From NCBI GenBank assembly GCA_965224785.1, contig OZ245062.1, positions 744,001 to 808,000 on the forward strand: a stretch of 64,000 bases of DNA, written 5' to 3'. The DNA comes from JALSNL01 sp036479585. Its GTDB lineage: Bacteria; Bacteroidota; Ignavibacteria; Ignavibacteriales; Melioribacteraceae. A program made the translations under genes and the position numbers. Every line of letters starts with the position of its first letter. Position 1 is the first letter of the stretch. Shown piece by piece: positions 44,150-53,125 of the stretch. The notes under the pieces are model-generated. The model saw only the letters and a program-made list of their open reading frames with translations. It had not been told where the DNA came from and did no database searches.

Positions 44150-45064
44150 TCAATATCTTCTAACCTTAAAAGAAGAAATTCCACCATCAATATCAATTAT
44201 AATTTTGTTCAGGGATGTTTCATAATTATCAGTTATGTAATAGTCAGAATCTTTTTTCTTAAATCCTTCAAATTCTTTTTTCATCATAACCATATCTCCG
44301 GTAATTTTACAACCAGAAGTTTTTGGAACGTAAACTGTAAAAGATGCAGCTCCCATTTCTATGTTTATGTAAGTTGTTTCAGTTTTATCGCCAAGTTTTA
44401 CTTTTGTATTTGAAGCTCCTGTATTTACAACTAAATTATTAATTTTAAAAGGACGTAAATCAAGAAAAGTTTTTGATGCACCAACATTTAACTCCATATC
44501 CCAAGTTGGATATTCATTTAAGCTTAAACTTAATTTGTTTTTCACATCACCAAATAAAGATTTACCCTTCATATTTTCCATATCAATGGTTACCCATGCG
44601 GTATTATCTTTTGTAGATTTATCAAAATTGTAATTGCCCATTATACCGCGAGCAAGTCCTTTTACTAATTCATCCGTTGTATTCTCAATTTTGAAACTAC
44701 CAGCTCCGGCATTAAAAGATAAATTTGCGTGAGTAATAGAGCTATCAAAATCTACGCTATAAGTTTTTTTATCGGCGCTACTTTTAGTAATTGAATCTCC
44801 GTCGTGTCTATTACTAACTCCATCAAAAATATCGCTAAAAAAACCAAATACTAAAACGGCTACAAATACTCCAAATAGAATATTCATAACTGGTTTGATA
44901 AATGTATTTTTTAGAATTATTGAAAGACCAGCAAAGATTATTACAAGAGGCCATAAGTCCCAAATAAACTGCCAATCAATATAAAAGGTGAAGTATTTTT
45001 CAATTAAGAAAAGTGTACCAATTGTTATAAATAAAAATCCCCAAAATAATTGTGATGTTTTCAT
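44150..45064 (-). CDS. Membrane protein with LiaI/DUF5668-like N-terminus and toastrack C-terminal domain
   Basis: 304 aa. Residues 1-85 have four closely packed hydrophobic segments (FWGFLFITIGTLFLIE, LWPLVIIFAGLSIIL, ILFGVFVAVLVFGFF), as in LiaI-like/DUF5668 domains. The outer part is a beta-solenoid of the toastrack/LiaF type (HANLSFNAGAGSFKIEN, MELNVGASKTFLDLRP, NTGASNTKVKLGD, INIEMGAASFTVYVP). Such proteins act in envelope-stress sensing and often pair with PspC, as here: the PspC gene is 10 bp upstream. Confidence 0.85.
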   Translation of the reverse strand: MKTSQLFWGFLFITIGTLFLIEKYFTFYIDWQFIWDLWPLVIIFAGLSIILKNTFIKPVMNILFGVFVAVLVFGFFSDIFDGVSNRHDGDSITKSSADKKTYSVDFDSSITHANLSFNAGAGSFKIENTTDELVKGLARGIMGNYNFDKSTKDNTAWVTIDMENMKGKSLFGDVKNKLSLSLNEYPTWDMELNVGASKTFLDLRPFKINNLVVNTGASNTKVKLGDKTETTYINIEMGAASFTVYVPKTSGCKITGDMVMMKKEFEGFKKKDSDYYITDNYETSLNKIIIDIDGGISSFKVRRY

Positions 45065-45074
45065 TGTAGTACTC

Positions 45075-45536
45075 TTATTTTTTAAAAAAGTTAGTTGTTA
45101 ATCCAATGCCTAATAATATCAAGCCCATCGCCAAAATCAATTCAAAATCAAAAGAAGGAATGAATCTTTCAAGTAGAAAAATAAATCCAATTCCAATTAA
45201 TAAAGCACCGACCAAAGTTCTACTGTTTGAACTTGAAGTTGACAATTTATTTGATGTTGAGTCAAACTCAGAAAATTCTGATGAGGTTGCACTACCAGTT
45301 TCACCGTGAGCAATAGGTTCGTTCATTGTTTGATAAAGATTCTCAATTGGTTCTTCGGGCATAACAATCCACATAATAATATAAGCTAATAAACCCAATC
45401 CGTGGAAAATAGTTATTAGTACAAAAATTATTCTAATTATTATTGGGTCAACATCAAGGTACTGTGCAAGTCCAGAAGCAATGCCACCAAAAACTTTATC
45501 CTTTCTTCGTCTGTATAATCTGTTGTCCAATTCCAT
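45075..45536 (-). CDS. PspC-domain envelope-stress membrane protein
   Basis: 153 aa. The N-terminal PspC domain is clear: RLYRRRKDKVFGGIASGLAQYLDVDPIIIRIIFVLITIFHGLGLLAYIIMWIVMPEEP. A Ser-rich linker and a second pair of hydrophobic segments (TLVGALLIGIGFIFLLERF, ELILAMGLILLGIGL) follow. It probably works with the downstream toastrack protein, 10 bp away, in membrane-stress response. There are no pspA or other psp genes nearby. Confidence 0.9.
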   Translation of the reverse strand: MELDNRLYRRRKDKVFGGIASGLAQYLDVDPIIIRIIFVLITIFHGLGLLAYIIMWIVMPEEPIENLYQTMNEPIAHGETGSATSSEFSEFDSTSNKLSTSSSNSRTLVGALLIGIGFIFLLERFIPSFDFELILAMGLILLGIGLTTNFFKK

Positions 45537-46024
45537 TTCATTTACCTTCGCTATGTTAATGTCTATTCTTATGACGACTGAATTCTAAAAAAGTTTCAAG
45601 TTTGAAATATTATTTGTCAATTAGCATTAACTAAAATAATTATTTTCGACTACAAATTACGAAACATATTTAGTCTTTTTCTTAATCTTACTCGCTTTTT
45701 ATTTTCCCTCTAAAAAATATGATTAAGATTATGAGCAAGATTAAGAAAAAAGCTATCTAGCATAAATAGATATATGACAAGCACCTGACCATAAAAGGTT
45801 TTCGCACAGTTTAACTTTGTTTAACAATAATTGTCATTAGAATATATATACTCAAAAATTAGTCTATCCTTATATGCTTCGCCCCTTTTTTTATGGATAG
45901 GATTCTTTTTGCCAAGTTTATATCTCGCAAAATTCTAAGTTTAGTTAAGTTTACAACAAAAAAATTGTATAATGAATAACTGTTGTATATTTTTCAACTT
46001 GAAAGAAAAAAACTTAGGTTAATA
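45537..46024. other. Divergent intergenic region with a family G inverted repeat
   Basis: No gene is seen in 488 bp. The 18-bp arms TTTTTCTTAATCTTACTC (45676-45693) and GAGCAAGATTAAGAAAAA (45733-45750) pair with one mismatch. The rest is AT-rich promoter-like DNA with a weak CTATCC/GGATAG stem at 45864-45900. Confidence 0.65.
45676..45750. repeat. Inverted repeat, family G
   Basis: Stem of 18 bp with one mismatch; it shares the CTTAATCTTACTC motif with 42848-42925. Confidence 0.85.
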
Positions 46025-47662
46025 ATGAAAATAGCTCTTTGCCAAATAAATCCTATAATTGGAAATATTGAGTATAATAAAAATAAAATATTAGAGTGGT
46101 ACAAAAAGGGAATTGATGCTGGAGTAGATTTAGTAATATTCCCAGAGTTAGCTTTGTGTGGCTATTCTCCACAAGACTTAATTGAGAAAGAAGAATTTAG
46201 ACAAGCTGTTATAAATACGACAATTAAAATTGCTGAACAATCTAAAGATGTTGGACTTTTATTTGGAACGATAACCGAAGAGTTTGATAATGTGGGAACT
46301 GGAGTTTATAATTCTGCTGTACTTTGTTACGATGGAAAAATTCAGTTTGTTCAGCACAAAACATTACTCCCTAATTATGATGTATTTGATGAAGTGCGAT
46401 ATTTTGAATCAGCAAAAGACGTTCACAATTTTAAGTTTAAAGAAGAAATGCTTGGTATCTCAATATGTGAAGATATTTGGAATGATGCAGACTATTGGAA
46501 GCAAAGACTTTATGAGCGGGATCCGGTACAAAGATCTCTTGATAAAGGAGCAACGGTTTTAGTTAATATTTCTGCCAGTCCATATTATTTTGGACGTAAG
46601 GATGAAAGAAAAGAAATGTTATCAGTTCTTACAAAGACGAATAATATTCCCTTAGCTTATGTTAGTTGTGTTGGTGCTCAAACAGATTTAATTTTTGATG
46701 GTGCAAGTTTATGCTTAGATAATAAAGGTGAACTTGTAAAAAACGGTAAATCTTTTGAAGAAGATTTTTTCATTTTTGATACAAATGAGAATTACAAACC
46801 TTTGGAGATTAAGGAAAAAAGTTTTGGAGAAGTTCTTTTGGAAGCTTTGATATTGGGAGTAAAAGATTATGCAGCTAAAACCGGTTTCAAAAAAGCATTG
46901 GTAGGACTTAGCGGTGGAATTGATTCTGCACTAGTTACTTATATTGCAGTTAAAGCTTTTGGAAGTGAAAATGTTCACGTAGTTATGATGCCTTCGGAAT
47001 ACTCTAGTGAAGGAAGTATTAGTGATTCTGAGAAACTTATTTCAAATCTTAACATCACATCTGAAACAATTTCTATAAGTTCGGTGTTCAACGAATTCAA
47101 AGAAATTTTGCAGCCGTCTTTTTCTAAAACTGAAGAAGATGTAACAGAAGAAAATTTGCAAGCAAGAATTCGTGGTGTGATTTTAATGGCTCTTTCAAAT
47201 AAGTTTGGTTACTTATTGTGTACAACTGGGAATAAATCTGAAATGGCTGTTGGCTATGCTACGCTGTACGGAGATATGAATGGAGCTCTTGGAGTAATTG
47301 CAGATGTCTATAAAACTCAAGTGTATGAAATCTCAAATTATATAAATAGAAATGAAGAAATAATTCCACAAAACATTATTACCAAACCGCCTTCTGCCGA
47401 ACTTAGACCAGACCAGAAGGATGAAGATTCACTTCCACCTTATGAAATTCTTGATAGAATTCTACAGCTCTATTTGGAAGAGTATAAAGAGATAGATGAA
47501 ATCTCTAAAGTTGTTGGTGATAGGGATTTAGTAAAAAAATATTTGAACTTGGTAGATAGAAATGAGTTCAAAAGAAAGCAAGCTGCACCGGTTTTGCGTG
47601 TGTCAAAAAAAGCATTTGGTTACGGAAGAAGATTCCCAATTGTACAGGGTTGGAGAAAGTAA
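46025..47662 (+). CDS. nadE: Glutamine-dependent NAD+ synthetase
   Basis: 545 aa from the ATG at 46025; upstream codons are not family-like. The N-terminal nitrilase-type glutaminase domain (residues 1-~260) has the catalytic Glu in FPELALCGYSPQD, the Lys in HKTLLPNYDVFDE and the Cys in ISICEDIWN. The C-terminal synthetase domain has the ATP PP-loop GLSGGIDSALV, then TTGNKSEMAVGYATLYGDMNG and RPDQKDEDSLPPYE. It amidates deamido-NAD to NAD using glutamine ammonia. Single-gene transcript. Confidence 0.97.
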   Translation: MKIALCQINPIIGNIEYNKNKILEWYKKGIDAGVDLVIFPELALCGYSPQDLIEKEEFRQAVINTTIKIAEQSKDVGLLFGTITEEFDNVGTGVYNSAVLCYDGKIQFVQHKTLLPNYDVFDEVRYFESAKDVHNFKFKEEMLGISICEDIWNDADYWKQRLYERDPVQRSLDKGATVLVNISASPYYFGRKDERKEMLSVLTKTNNIPLAYVSCVGAQTDLIFDGASLCLDNKGELVKNGKSFEEDFFIFDTNENYKPLEIKEKSFGEVLLEALILGVKDYAAKTGFKKALVGLSGGIDSALVTYIAVKAFGSENVHVVMMPSEYSSEGSISDSEKLISNLNITSETISISSVFNEFKEILQPSFSKTEEDVTEENLQARIRGVILMALSNKFGYLLCTTGNKSEMAVGYATLYGDMNGALGVIADVYKTQVYEISNYINRNEEIIPQNIITKPPSAELRPDQKDEDSLPPYEILDRILQLYLEEYKEIDEISKVVGDRDLVKKYLNLVDRNEFKRKQAAPVLRVSKKAFGYGRRFPIVQGWRK

Positions 47663-47693
47663 AATAGTTTTTAATAATAATATCTTTCTCAGC

Positions 47694-47820
47694 TTGACTG
47701 GGAATCCAGTAAATAATTATTGAGTTATTATTGCCGTTCATACTTCGACTCCGCTCAGTATGACTATGTTAGGTACTTGTATGAGAAGCAGAAGTCATTC
47801 CGAGCGGAGTCGAGGAAGGA
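47694..47820. repeat. Composite repeat with family B and C pieces
   Basis: CAGCTTGACTGGGAATCCAG, then ACTTCGACTCCGCTCAGTATGAC, and TCATTCCGAGCGGAGTCGAGG. The ACTCCGCTC/GAGCGGAGT arms pair. The GTCATACTGAGC-AGTCGAAGT theme recurs at 28368 and 41240. Confidence 0.75.
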
Positions 47821-47855
47821 ATAATTTTACAATATAAAATCAGTTAGGAAAATTT

Positions 47856-49700
47856 ATGAAAATATATAAGAAGTTTTTTATCACACTTATTGTTTTGCAA
47901 CTTTTCAGTACAATGCTCTTTGCTCAATTAAATTTTGATCAAGATGATGTTGCTGAGCTTGAAGTATATCAATCTTCCAACAAGACTCACCAAGGTGATG
48001 AATTAATACTTGCTCTTAAACTAATAATAGATGAAGGCTGGCATATAAATTCAAATAAACCACACGATGAGTTTTTAATCCCAGCATCAGTCAGTGTTAA
48101 AACAAATTTTAGTAAACAAGAAAGTAAAATAATTTTTCCGGAAGCTGAAGATATTAAACTTGCTTTCTCAGATGACCCTGTCTCTGTATTTGAAGGTTCT
48201 CCGGTTTTTGGAACAACAATTACAATTCCAAAAGATATTGAACTAGGAACAAAAACAATAGATGTAGAATTTAATTACCAAGCTTGTAATGATAAAACTT
48301 GTATGGCTCCGGTAACAATAAAGAAATCTATAGAAATTGAAATTGTTGATGCTGATGTTGAAATTGTAAAAAATCAAAATGAGGTTTTTAGCAAAATAAA
48401 TAATGCTGAAGAAGCTTCAAAAGCAATATCAGAAACAAAACCAATCTCAACGGAATCTTCAAATATTTCAATTTGGTTTGCACTTGTCTCTGCTTTCATT
48501 GGTGGATTAATATTAAACTTAATGCCTTGTGTTCTTCCAGTTTTATCTTTAAAAATATTTAGTATTGTTCAACAAAGCGGGGATGACAGACGTAAAAGAA
48601 TTAACCACGGATTAGCTTTTACTCTTGGTGTGTTAGCAACATTTTGGGTTCTTGCAATTACTCTTATTTTATTAAGAGCCGGGGGCGAGCAATTAGGCTG
48701 GGGATTTCAATTACAATCACCTGCATTTTTAATTATTCTAACAACCCTTCTTTTCCTTTTCGGCTTAAGTATGTTTGGCGTTTTTGAAATTGGAACTTCG
48801 TTAACGGCTGTTGGTCAAGGTTCTAAAAACGAGGAAGGTTTTGTTGGTTCGTTTAGTAGTGGCGTACTTGCAACAATAGTTGCAACCCCTTGTACAGCAC
48901 CGTTTATGGGAAGTGCGTTGGGCTACGCTTTAAGTCAGCCAGCTTATGTTTCACTTTTGGTTTTCACTTTTCTTGGGCTTGGAATGGCTGCTCCATATAT
49001 GTTGTTAACTACAGTTCCAAGTTTATCTAAATATGTTCCAAAGCCAGGTGCTTGGATGGAAACATTCAAACAGTTTATGGGATTTCTATTAATGGCAACT
49101 GTACTTTGGTTACTTTGGGTTTTCAGTCTTCAAGTTGGTGCGGAAGGTCTTTTAGTTCTACTTGGTAGTTTTATTTTAGCAAGTATGGGCGGATGGATTT
49201 TTGGTCGCTGGGGAAATATAGCCAAAGCAAAACCGACAAGAGTTAAAGCTATGATTGCCGCAGCCTTGTTAATCATAGGCGGAACAGTTTTAACCTTTAA
49301 CAATATAGATGCGAGTAATGCTGCAACTACAAAAATGGAACAAGGAACAATAAAATGGCAAACATTTTCACCTGAGTTAGTAAAAGAAAATTTAGAAAAG
49401 GGTAAACCCGTTTTTATAGATTTTACTGCAGCTTGGTGCTTAAGCTGTCAAGTAAATGAGAAGGTTGCATTTAGTTCTGAAGAAGTTCAAAATACTTTTG
49501 ATAAAATGGGAGTTCAAATGTTCAAAGCAGATTGGACGAACAAAGACGAAATGATTGGAAGAGAGCTTGCAAAGTTTGGACGGAATAGTGTTCCCCTTTA
49601 TGTTTTATATAGTGGCAAGCAAAACGAAGAACCGGTTCTGTTACCGGAAATAATTACTCCAGGAATTGTTCTTGATGCACTTGAAGGAATGAGTAAGTAA
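47856..49700 (+). CDS. dsbD: Thiol:disulfide interchange protein DsbD
   Basis: 614 aa. A signal peptide (1-23) is followed by the periplasmic alpha domain with its Cys pair (YQACNDKTCMAP). An eight-helix membrane domain comes next, with Cys in LNLMPCVLPVLSLKIF and TIVATPCTAPFMGSALG. The C-terminal thioredoxin-like domain has FTAAWCLSCQVNEK. It passes electrons from cytoplasmic thioredoxin to periplasmic thiol proteins. All six redox Cys are in place. No dsb or ccm partner genes are adjacent. Confidence 0.95.
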   Translation: MKIYKKFFITLIVLQLFSTMLFAQLNFDQDDVAELEVYQSSNKTHQGDELILALKLIIDEGWHINSNKPHDEFLIPASVSVKTNFSKQESKIIFPEAEDIKLAFSDDPVSVFEGSPVFGTTITIPKDIELGTKTIDVEFNYQACNDKTCMAPVTIKKSIEIEIVDADVEIVKNQNEVFSKINNAEEASKAISETKPISTESSNISIWFALVSAFIGGLILNLMPCVLPVLSLKIFSIVQQSGDDRRKRINHGLAFTLGVLATFWVLAITLILLRAGGEQLGWGFQLQSPAFLIILTTLLFLFGLSMFGVFEIGTSLTAVGQGSKNEEGFVGSFSSGVLATIVATPCTAPFMGSALGYALSQPAYVSLLVFTFLGLGMAAPYMLLTTVPSLSKYVPKPGAWMETFKQFMGFLLMATVLWLLWVFSLQVGAEGLLVLLGSFILASMGGWIFGRWGNIAKAKPTRVKAMIAAALLIIGGTVLTFNNIDASNAATTKMEQGTIKWQTFSPELVKENLEKGKPVFIDFTAAWCLSCQVNEKVAFSSEEVQNTFDKMGVQMFKADWTNKDEMIGRELAKFGRNSVPLYVLYSGKQNEEPVLLPEIITPGIVLDALEGMSK

Positions 49701-49713
49701 GAATTTATTCTGT

Positions 49714-49739
49714 TGCTCACGATTAAAATCGTGGGCAAA
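49714..49739. terminator. Hairpin after dsbD
   Basis: TTGCTCACGATT-AA-AATCGTGGGCAA is a 12-bp stem with one wobble, 14 bp after the stop. No T-tract follows, so termination is only possible; it may be another palindromic repeat. Confidence 0.5.
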
Positions 49740-49746
49740 TGATTTT

Positions 49747-49799
49747 ATCTATTCCATTTCCATATCGTAACTTTTCCGTTTGAACAATTAAGAGAAATT
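49747..49799 (-). repeat. 53-bp copy of the 3' end of the beta-solenoid gene
   Basis: Identical at 51 of 53 positions to 51990-52042. On the minus strand it still reads ISLNCSNGKVTIWKWNR and a stop. Both differences are synonymous. The serine-hydrolase gene lies between the two copies. Confidence 0.95.
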
Positions 49800-49858
49800 C
49801 TTTTTTCCATACTATCTAAGAATTATTATTGCTTAAATATTTTATATATAACTTCAGT

Positions 49859-51910
49859 TTAACTAATACCTCTGAAAAGATATAATTCGAGAAATCGGAT
49901 AAATTCATCACCTAAATTGCTATTTGTAAAAATTACATAACCAATTTTTCTCTCAGGCATATATGCATATTTACAATCAAAATCTCCGTTATTTCCTCCG
50001 TGTGCTATAATTTTTCCTTGAGGTGTTTCTTGAACAAAAAAAACATTTGAAATTCCTTGAGGTAATTCTGGGTCATAAAGTTTTTGTTCTGGTTTCAGAA
50101 TTGTATAAGGTTCGTAAATGGTTTTATATGTTTTTTTTGTCAAATATTTTTCATTCATTAAACCGACAACAAAATTACCGAAATCACTAGCTTCTGTCAT
50201 TAAACTAGAAGCAGGGCTATCAAAACCTACCTTGCTTCTATAAAATGGGAAATCTTGGTAGTGACCAAGACTAGATTTATAATTTAATGAATCATTATAA
50301 GTAAAAAAAGTATTCTTCAGACCGAAAGAATTTACTATCTCTTCATTGAATAATTGCGATAATGATTTTTTCGTTAAATGTGTAACTACTCTTCCAAGGT
50401 AATTTATTGCTTCTCCTGAATAGGAAAAATCAGTTCCTGGTTTAAATTTTAATTTAAATTCATTTCCATTCTTCCATCTTCCCGGATATCCCCCCACCCA
50501 ATTTGGCATACCTGACTGATGATTTAAAATAATTCGTGCAGTTAATAACTTGGATCTTTCATCATTTTCAACATTTGGGAAAGGAAAATATTTATATAAA
50601 GGTTTATCTAAGTCAATTATATCCTTTTCTGCAAGTTTTAAAACCATAACAGCAAAAACTGTTTTAGTAATTGATGCAGCTTCAAAAAGAGTATTGGAGG
50701 TTAAAGGTTGTGCAGATACAGAATTTTTTACTCCATTATTTTTTTTATAAACTACTTCACCATTTTTTATCAATGCAACTGATATACCTGGAATATTCAA
50801 ATAGTTCTGAAATGTTGTAACGAACTTATCAATTTCTTGTTCGTCTATTTTTTTATTAAAAAGGATGCCTTGTTTTTCAAATAATTCTAATAGTGGAGCA
50901 ACAGTTTTGAATCTTAAAGAAGTAATTTTTGTAATGTCTGTATCAGTTGCAGTAATAATAGACGGTTCTTCAACAATTATTTTTCTTGAATTTTGATTAA
51001 ACCCTGATGAATATAAGTTTGATGTAAATTTATACAATGGTTTTACACTATACTTTCCTACTGGTAAATATGTTTCAAAGTAACCTAGAGAATCAACATC
51101 GGTTTTAATCCAAAAATTACTATCATTAATAGAAGTAATTCTAAGTCTGTTTTGTCTTTGGTTAATTGATGTATCTTGATTTTCAATTTTACCTTTTAAC
51201 CAGCCTAACGTTACATCTTTATCAGCTAAAATAATGTCTCCTAATTCAATAGAGCTACGATTTTTATTTCCAGAATCTTTTGTCCAAAAGGCATATTCTT
51301 CTTCCTTTTGATTTTTATCTGCATCTGCAATAATTAAATCTAGACCTATTACTTTATTAACTTTAATCGAATTTCCAAGTCCAATTTTCCATTCGTAAAC
51401 GGTAATATTATTTTTACGTTTTACCACTAAGTCAACATTTTCACAAGAAACTTTGTGGTTAAAAGGATCTAACTCTTTCGAATTTTTATATAAGTCACGA
51501 AATTTTTCACCAGCACTAAATCTAACGTTACCTCCTCCTTTAAGATTATGTTCCTTATCAATAAAAAGTAAAGTGTAATCTTCAGGAATTCCATTGGATT
51601 CTCCACTACCAATAATGTGGTCATTATCTATTACTTCAATTCCTAAATAAAGACATTTTTGTTTTAAGTTGTATCCAATCATAAATGAGGGAATAAAATC
51701 ATCATTTAAAGAGTGTTCAGCATTTAAGTTTTCCTTAATTTGATATCGTGGTAAATCTGATGCCCAATCATTTAAATTACCATCAATCACAATTGGAGGT
51801 ATGGGATAAGCGATAGCTGGAGTTGTGTTTTGAGAGTAAACACTAAAAGTACTTATTGAGAAAAAAAAGCAAAAAGTTTTTAGGATACTTTTATAATTAG
51901 TATTTAACAT
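49859..51910 (-). CDS. Secreted beta-lactamase-family serine hydrolase with N-terminal CBM9-like domain
   Basis: 683 aa. A signal peptide (~1-27, ending SVYSQ) is followed by a CBM9-like/DOMON-like beta domain (IVIDGNLNDWASDLP, residues ~35-230), then a short beta linker. From about residue 370 there is a class C beta-lactamase-like domain: the catalytic Ser-x-x-Lys in AASITKTVFAVMVLKLAE, NHQSGMPNW, the Tyr motif FSYSGEAINYLG and HGGNNGDF near the end. Likely a peptidase or esterase acting outside the inner membrane; the substrate is unknown. It is flanked by direct 53-bp repeats derived from the upstream gene. Confidence 0.85.
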   Translation of the reverse strand: MLNTNYKSILKTFCFFFSISTFSVYSQNTTPAIAYPIPPIVIDGNLNDWASDLPRYQIKENLNAEHSLNDDFIPSFMIGYNLKQKCLYLGIEVIDNDHIIGSGESNGIPEDYTLLFIDKEHNLKGGGNVRFSAGEKFRDLYKNSKELDPFNHKVSCENVDLVVKRKNNITVYEWKIGLGNSIKVNKVIGLDLIIADADKNQKEEEYAFWTKDSGNKNRSSIELGDIILADKDVTLGWLKGKIENQDTSINQRQNRLRITSINDSNFWIKTDVDSLGYFETYLPVGKYSVKPLYKFTSNLYSSGFNQNSRKIIVEEPSIITATDTDITKITSLRFKTVAPLLELFEKQGILFNKKIDEQEIDKFVTTFQNYLNIPGISVALIKNGEVVYKKNNGVKNSVSAQPLTSNTLFEAASITKTVFAVMVLKLAEKDIIDLDKPLYKYFPFPNVENDERSKLLTARIILNHQSGMPNWVGGYPGRWKNGNEFKLKFKPGTDFSYSGEAINYLGRVVTHLTKKSLSQLFNEEIVNSFGLKNTFFTYNDSLNYKSSLGHYQDFPFYRSKVGFDSPASSLMTEASDFGNFVVGLMNEKYLTKKTYKTIYEPYTILKPEQKLYDPELPQGISNVFFVQETPQGKIIAHGGNNGDFDCKYAYMPERKIGYVIFTNSNLGDEFIRFLELYLFRGIS

Positions 51911-51987
51911 AGTAATAGATTTCCCTAAATTATTTTCTAAATTTTATCTGCAAAAAATCAATTTTAGATATTAAATGTTTTCAGAAC

Positions 51988-53124
51988 CTATCTATTCCAC
52001 TTCCATATCGTAACTTTTCCGTTTGAACAGTTAAGAGAAATTTTTGAACCTCCGCCATTTAGAATGTAAGTCGCATTAATATCTCCATCATCTTCATCAA
52101 TATTAAATCTAGAAGAAGGAAAAGCTGATTTAATATATTTATTTCCGTCTTCATGACGATGTGCATTCTCTACAGAAACATTTATAGATGCTTCAGCCGA
52201 AGGTGGGATTTTCAATTCAATATTGCCAGATGAAGTTTCAAGACTTGATTGGGTATTTTTTCCTGGAGATAATTCGGCATATATATTCCCACCATGTGTG
52301 GAAGCAATAATATTGCCGGTAATATTTTGCAAATTTATATGCCCACCCAAAGTTTTTGCAACAACATTACCAGAAGCACTTCTCAAATTTAAATGTCCTC
52401 CATTTGTTTCCATAATTGCTGAACCAGAAACTTTCTCCATATTTATATGTCCGCCATAAGAGACTGCTTTTGCATTTCCTCCAACATCACTGATATTTAT
52501 ATGTCCACCATGAGTTACTGCAGAAAGATTAGATGAAACCGAACCAACATTAATATTCCCACCATGAGTTACAATATTAGCTTCACCATTTTTAACATTT
52601 TCTAAATCAATATTCCCTCCATGACTTAGAAAATTTATTTTACCTTCTATATTTCCACCTTTAATATTACCGCCATGAGTAATTACATCAACGTTTCCTT
52701 TAACATTATAAAAATTAACATTTCCTCCTTCTGTTTCTGCAACCAGTTTACCAGAGATGTTATTAGTTATATTAATATTTCCTCCAGTAGTTTGTAAATC
52801 AAATCTAAACTTTGAAGGTGCTTTAATATTTACTGTAATGTTATTTTTGGAACAACACTCAAGTTCTAAATCAAACTTAATTTTTGAGTTTGTTTTTTTT
52901 GATACAAGATGTTTTACTTCATATTCACTTTTAGAAATTACTTCTATTCTTATCTCGTTTTTATTCCACGTGCTAAGCGTAATATTTCCCGGAGAAATAC
53001 TAACTTGTAAATTTGTTGCATTTACTGTTGAAAAAGTTTTAACAATTGGTTCTGAATGTTGTGCAATAATCATTATGTTCATCATTAAAAATATTGCAGA
53101 GATTATAAATGTTTTTGTCTTCAT
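51988..53124 (-). CDS. Exported beta-solenoid (DUF4097/adhesin-like) protein with GGN/GGH repeats
   Basis: 378 aa with a signal peptide (ending IMIIAQ). Residues ~110-290 contain nine or ten repeats of about 18 residues, each starting GG[NH][ILV] and ending in -TH or -SH, for example GGNINVGSVSSNLSAVTH. This is the DUF4097/putative auto-transporter adhesin head pattern, a parallel beta-solenoid. His residues recur before and after the GG in successive turns and would stack. It is the third gene of the ECF sigma/anti-sigma operon, 1 bp after the anti-sigma gene. Confidence 0.85.
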   Translation of the reverse strand: MKTKTFIISAIFLMMNIMIIAQHSEPIVKTFSTVNATNLQVSISPGNITLSTWNKNEIRIEVISKSEYEVKHLVSKKTNSKIKFDLELECCSKNNITVNIKAPSKFRFDLQTTGGNINITNNISGKLVAETEGGNVNFYNVKGNVDVITHGGNIKGGNIEGKINFLSHGGNIDLENVKNGEANIVTHGGNINVGSVSSNLSAVTHGGHINISDVGGNAKAVSYGGHINMEKVSGSAIMETNGGHLNLRSASGNVVAKTLGGHINLQNITGNIIASTHGGNIYAELSPGKNTQSSLETSSGNIELKIPPSAEASINVSVENAHRHEDGNKYIKSAFPSSRFNIDEDDGDINATYILNGGGSKISLNCSNGKVTIWKWNR

Positions 53125-53125
53125 T

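Noticed and set aside
52200..52800. CRISPR-like regularly spaced repeats
   Set aside because: The ~54-bp periodicity is the 18-residue protein repeat of the solenoid gene; the units diverge and are coding. No CRISPR array is seen anywhere in the window.
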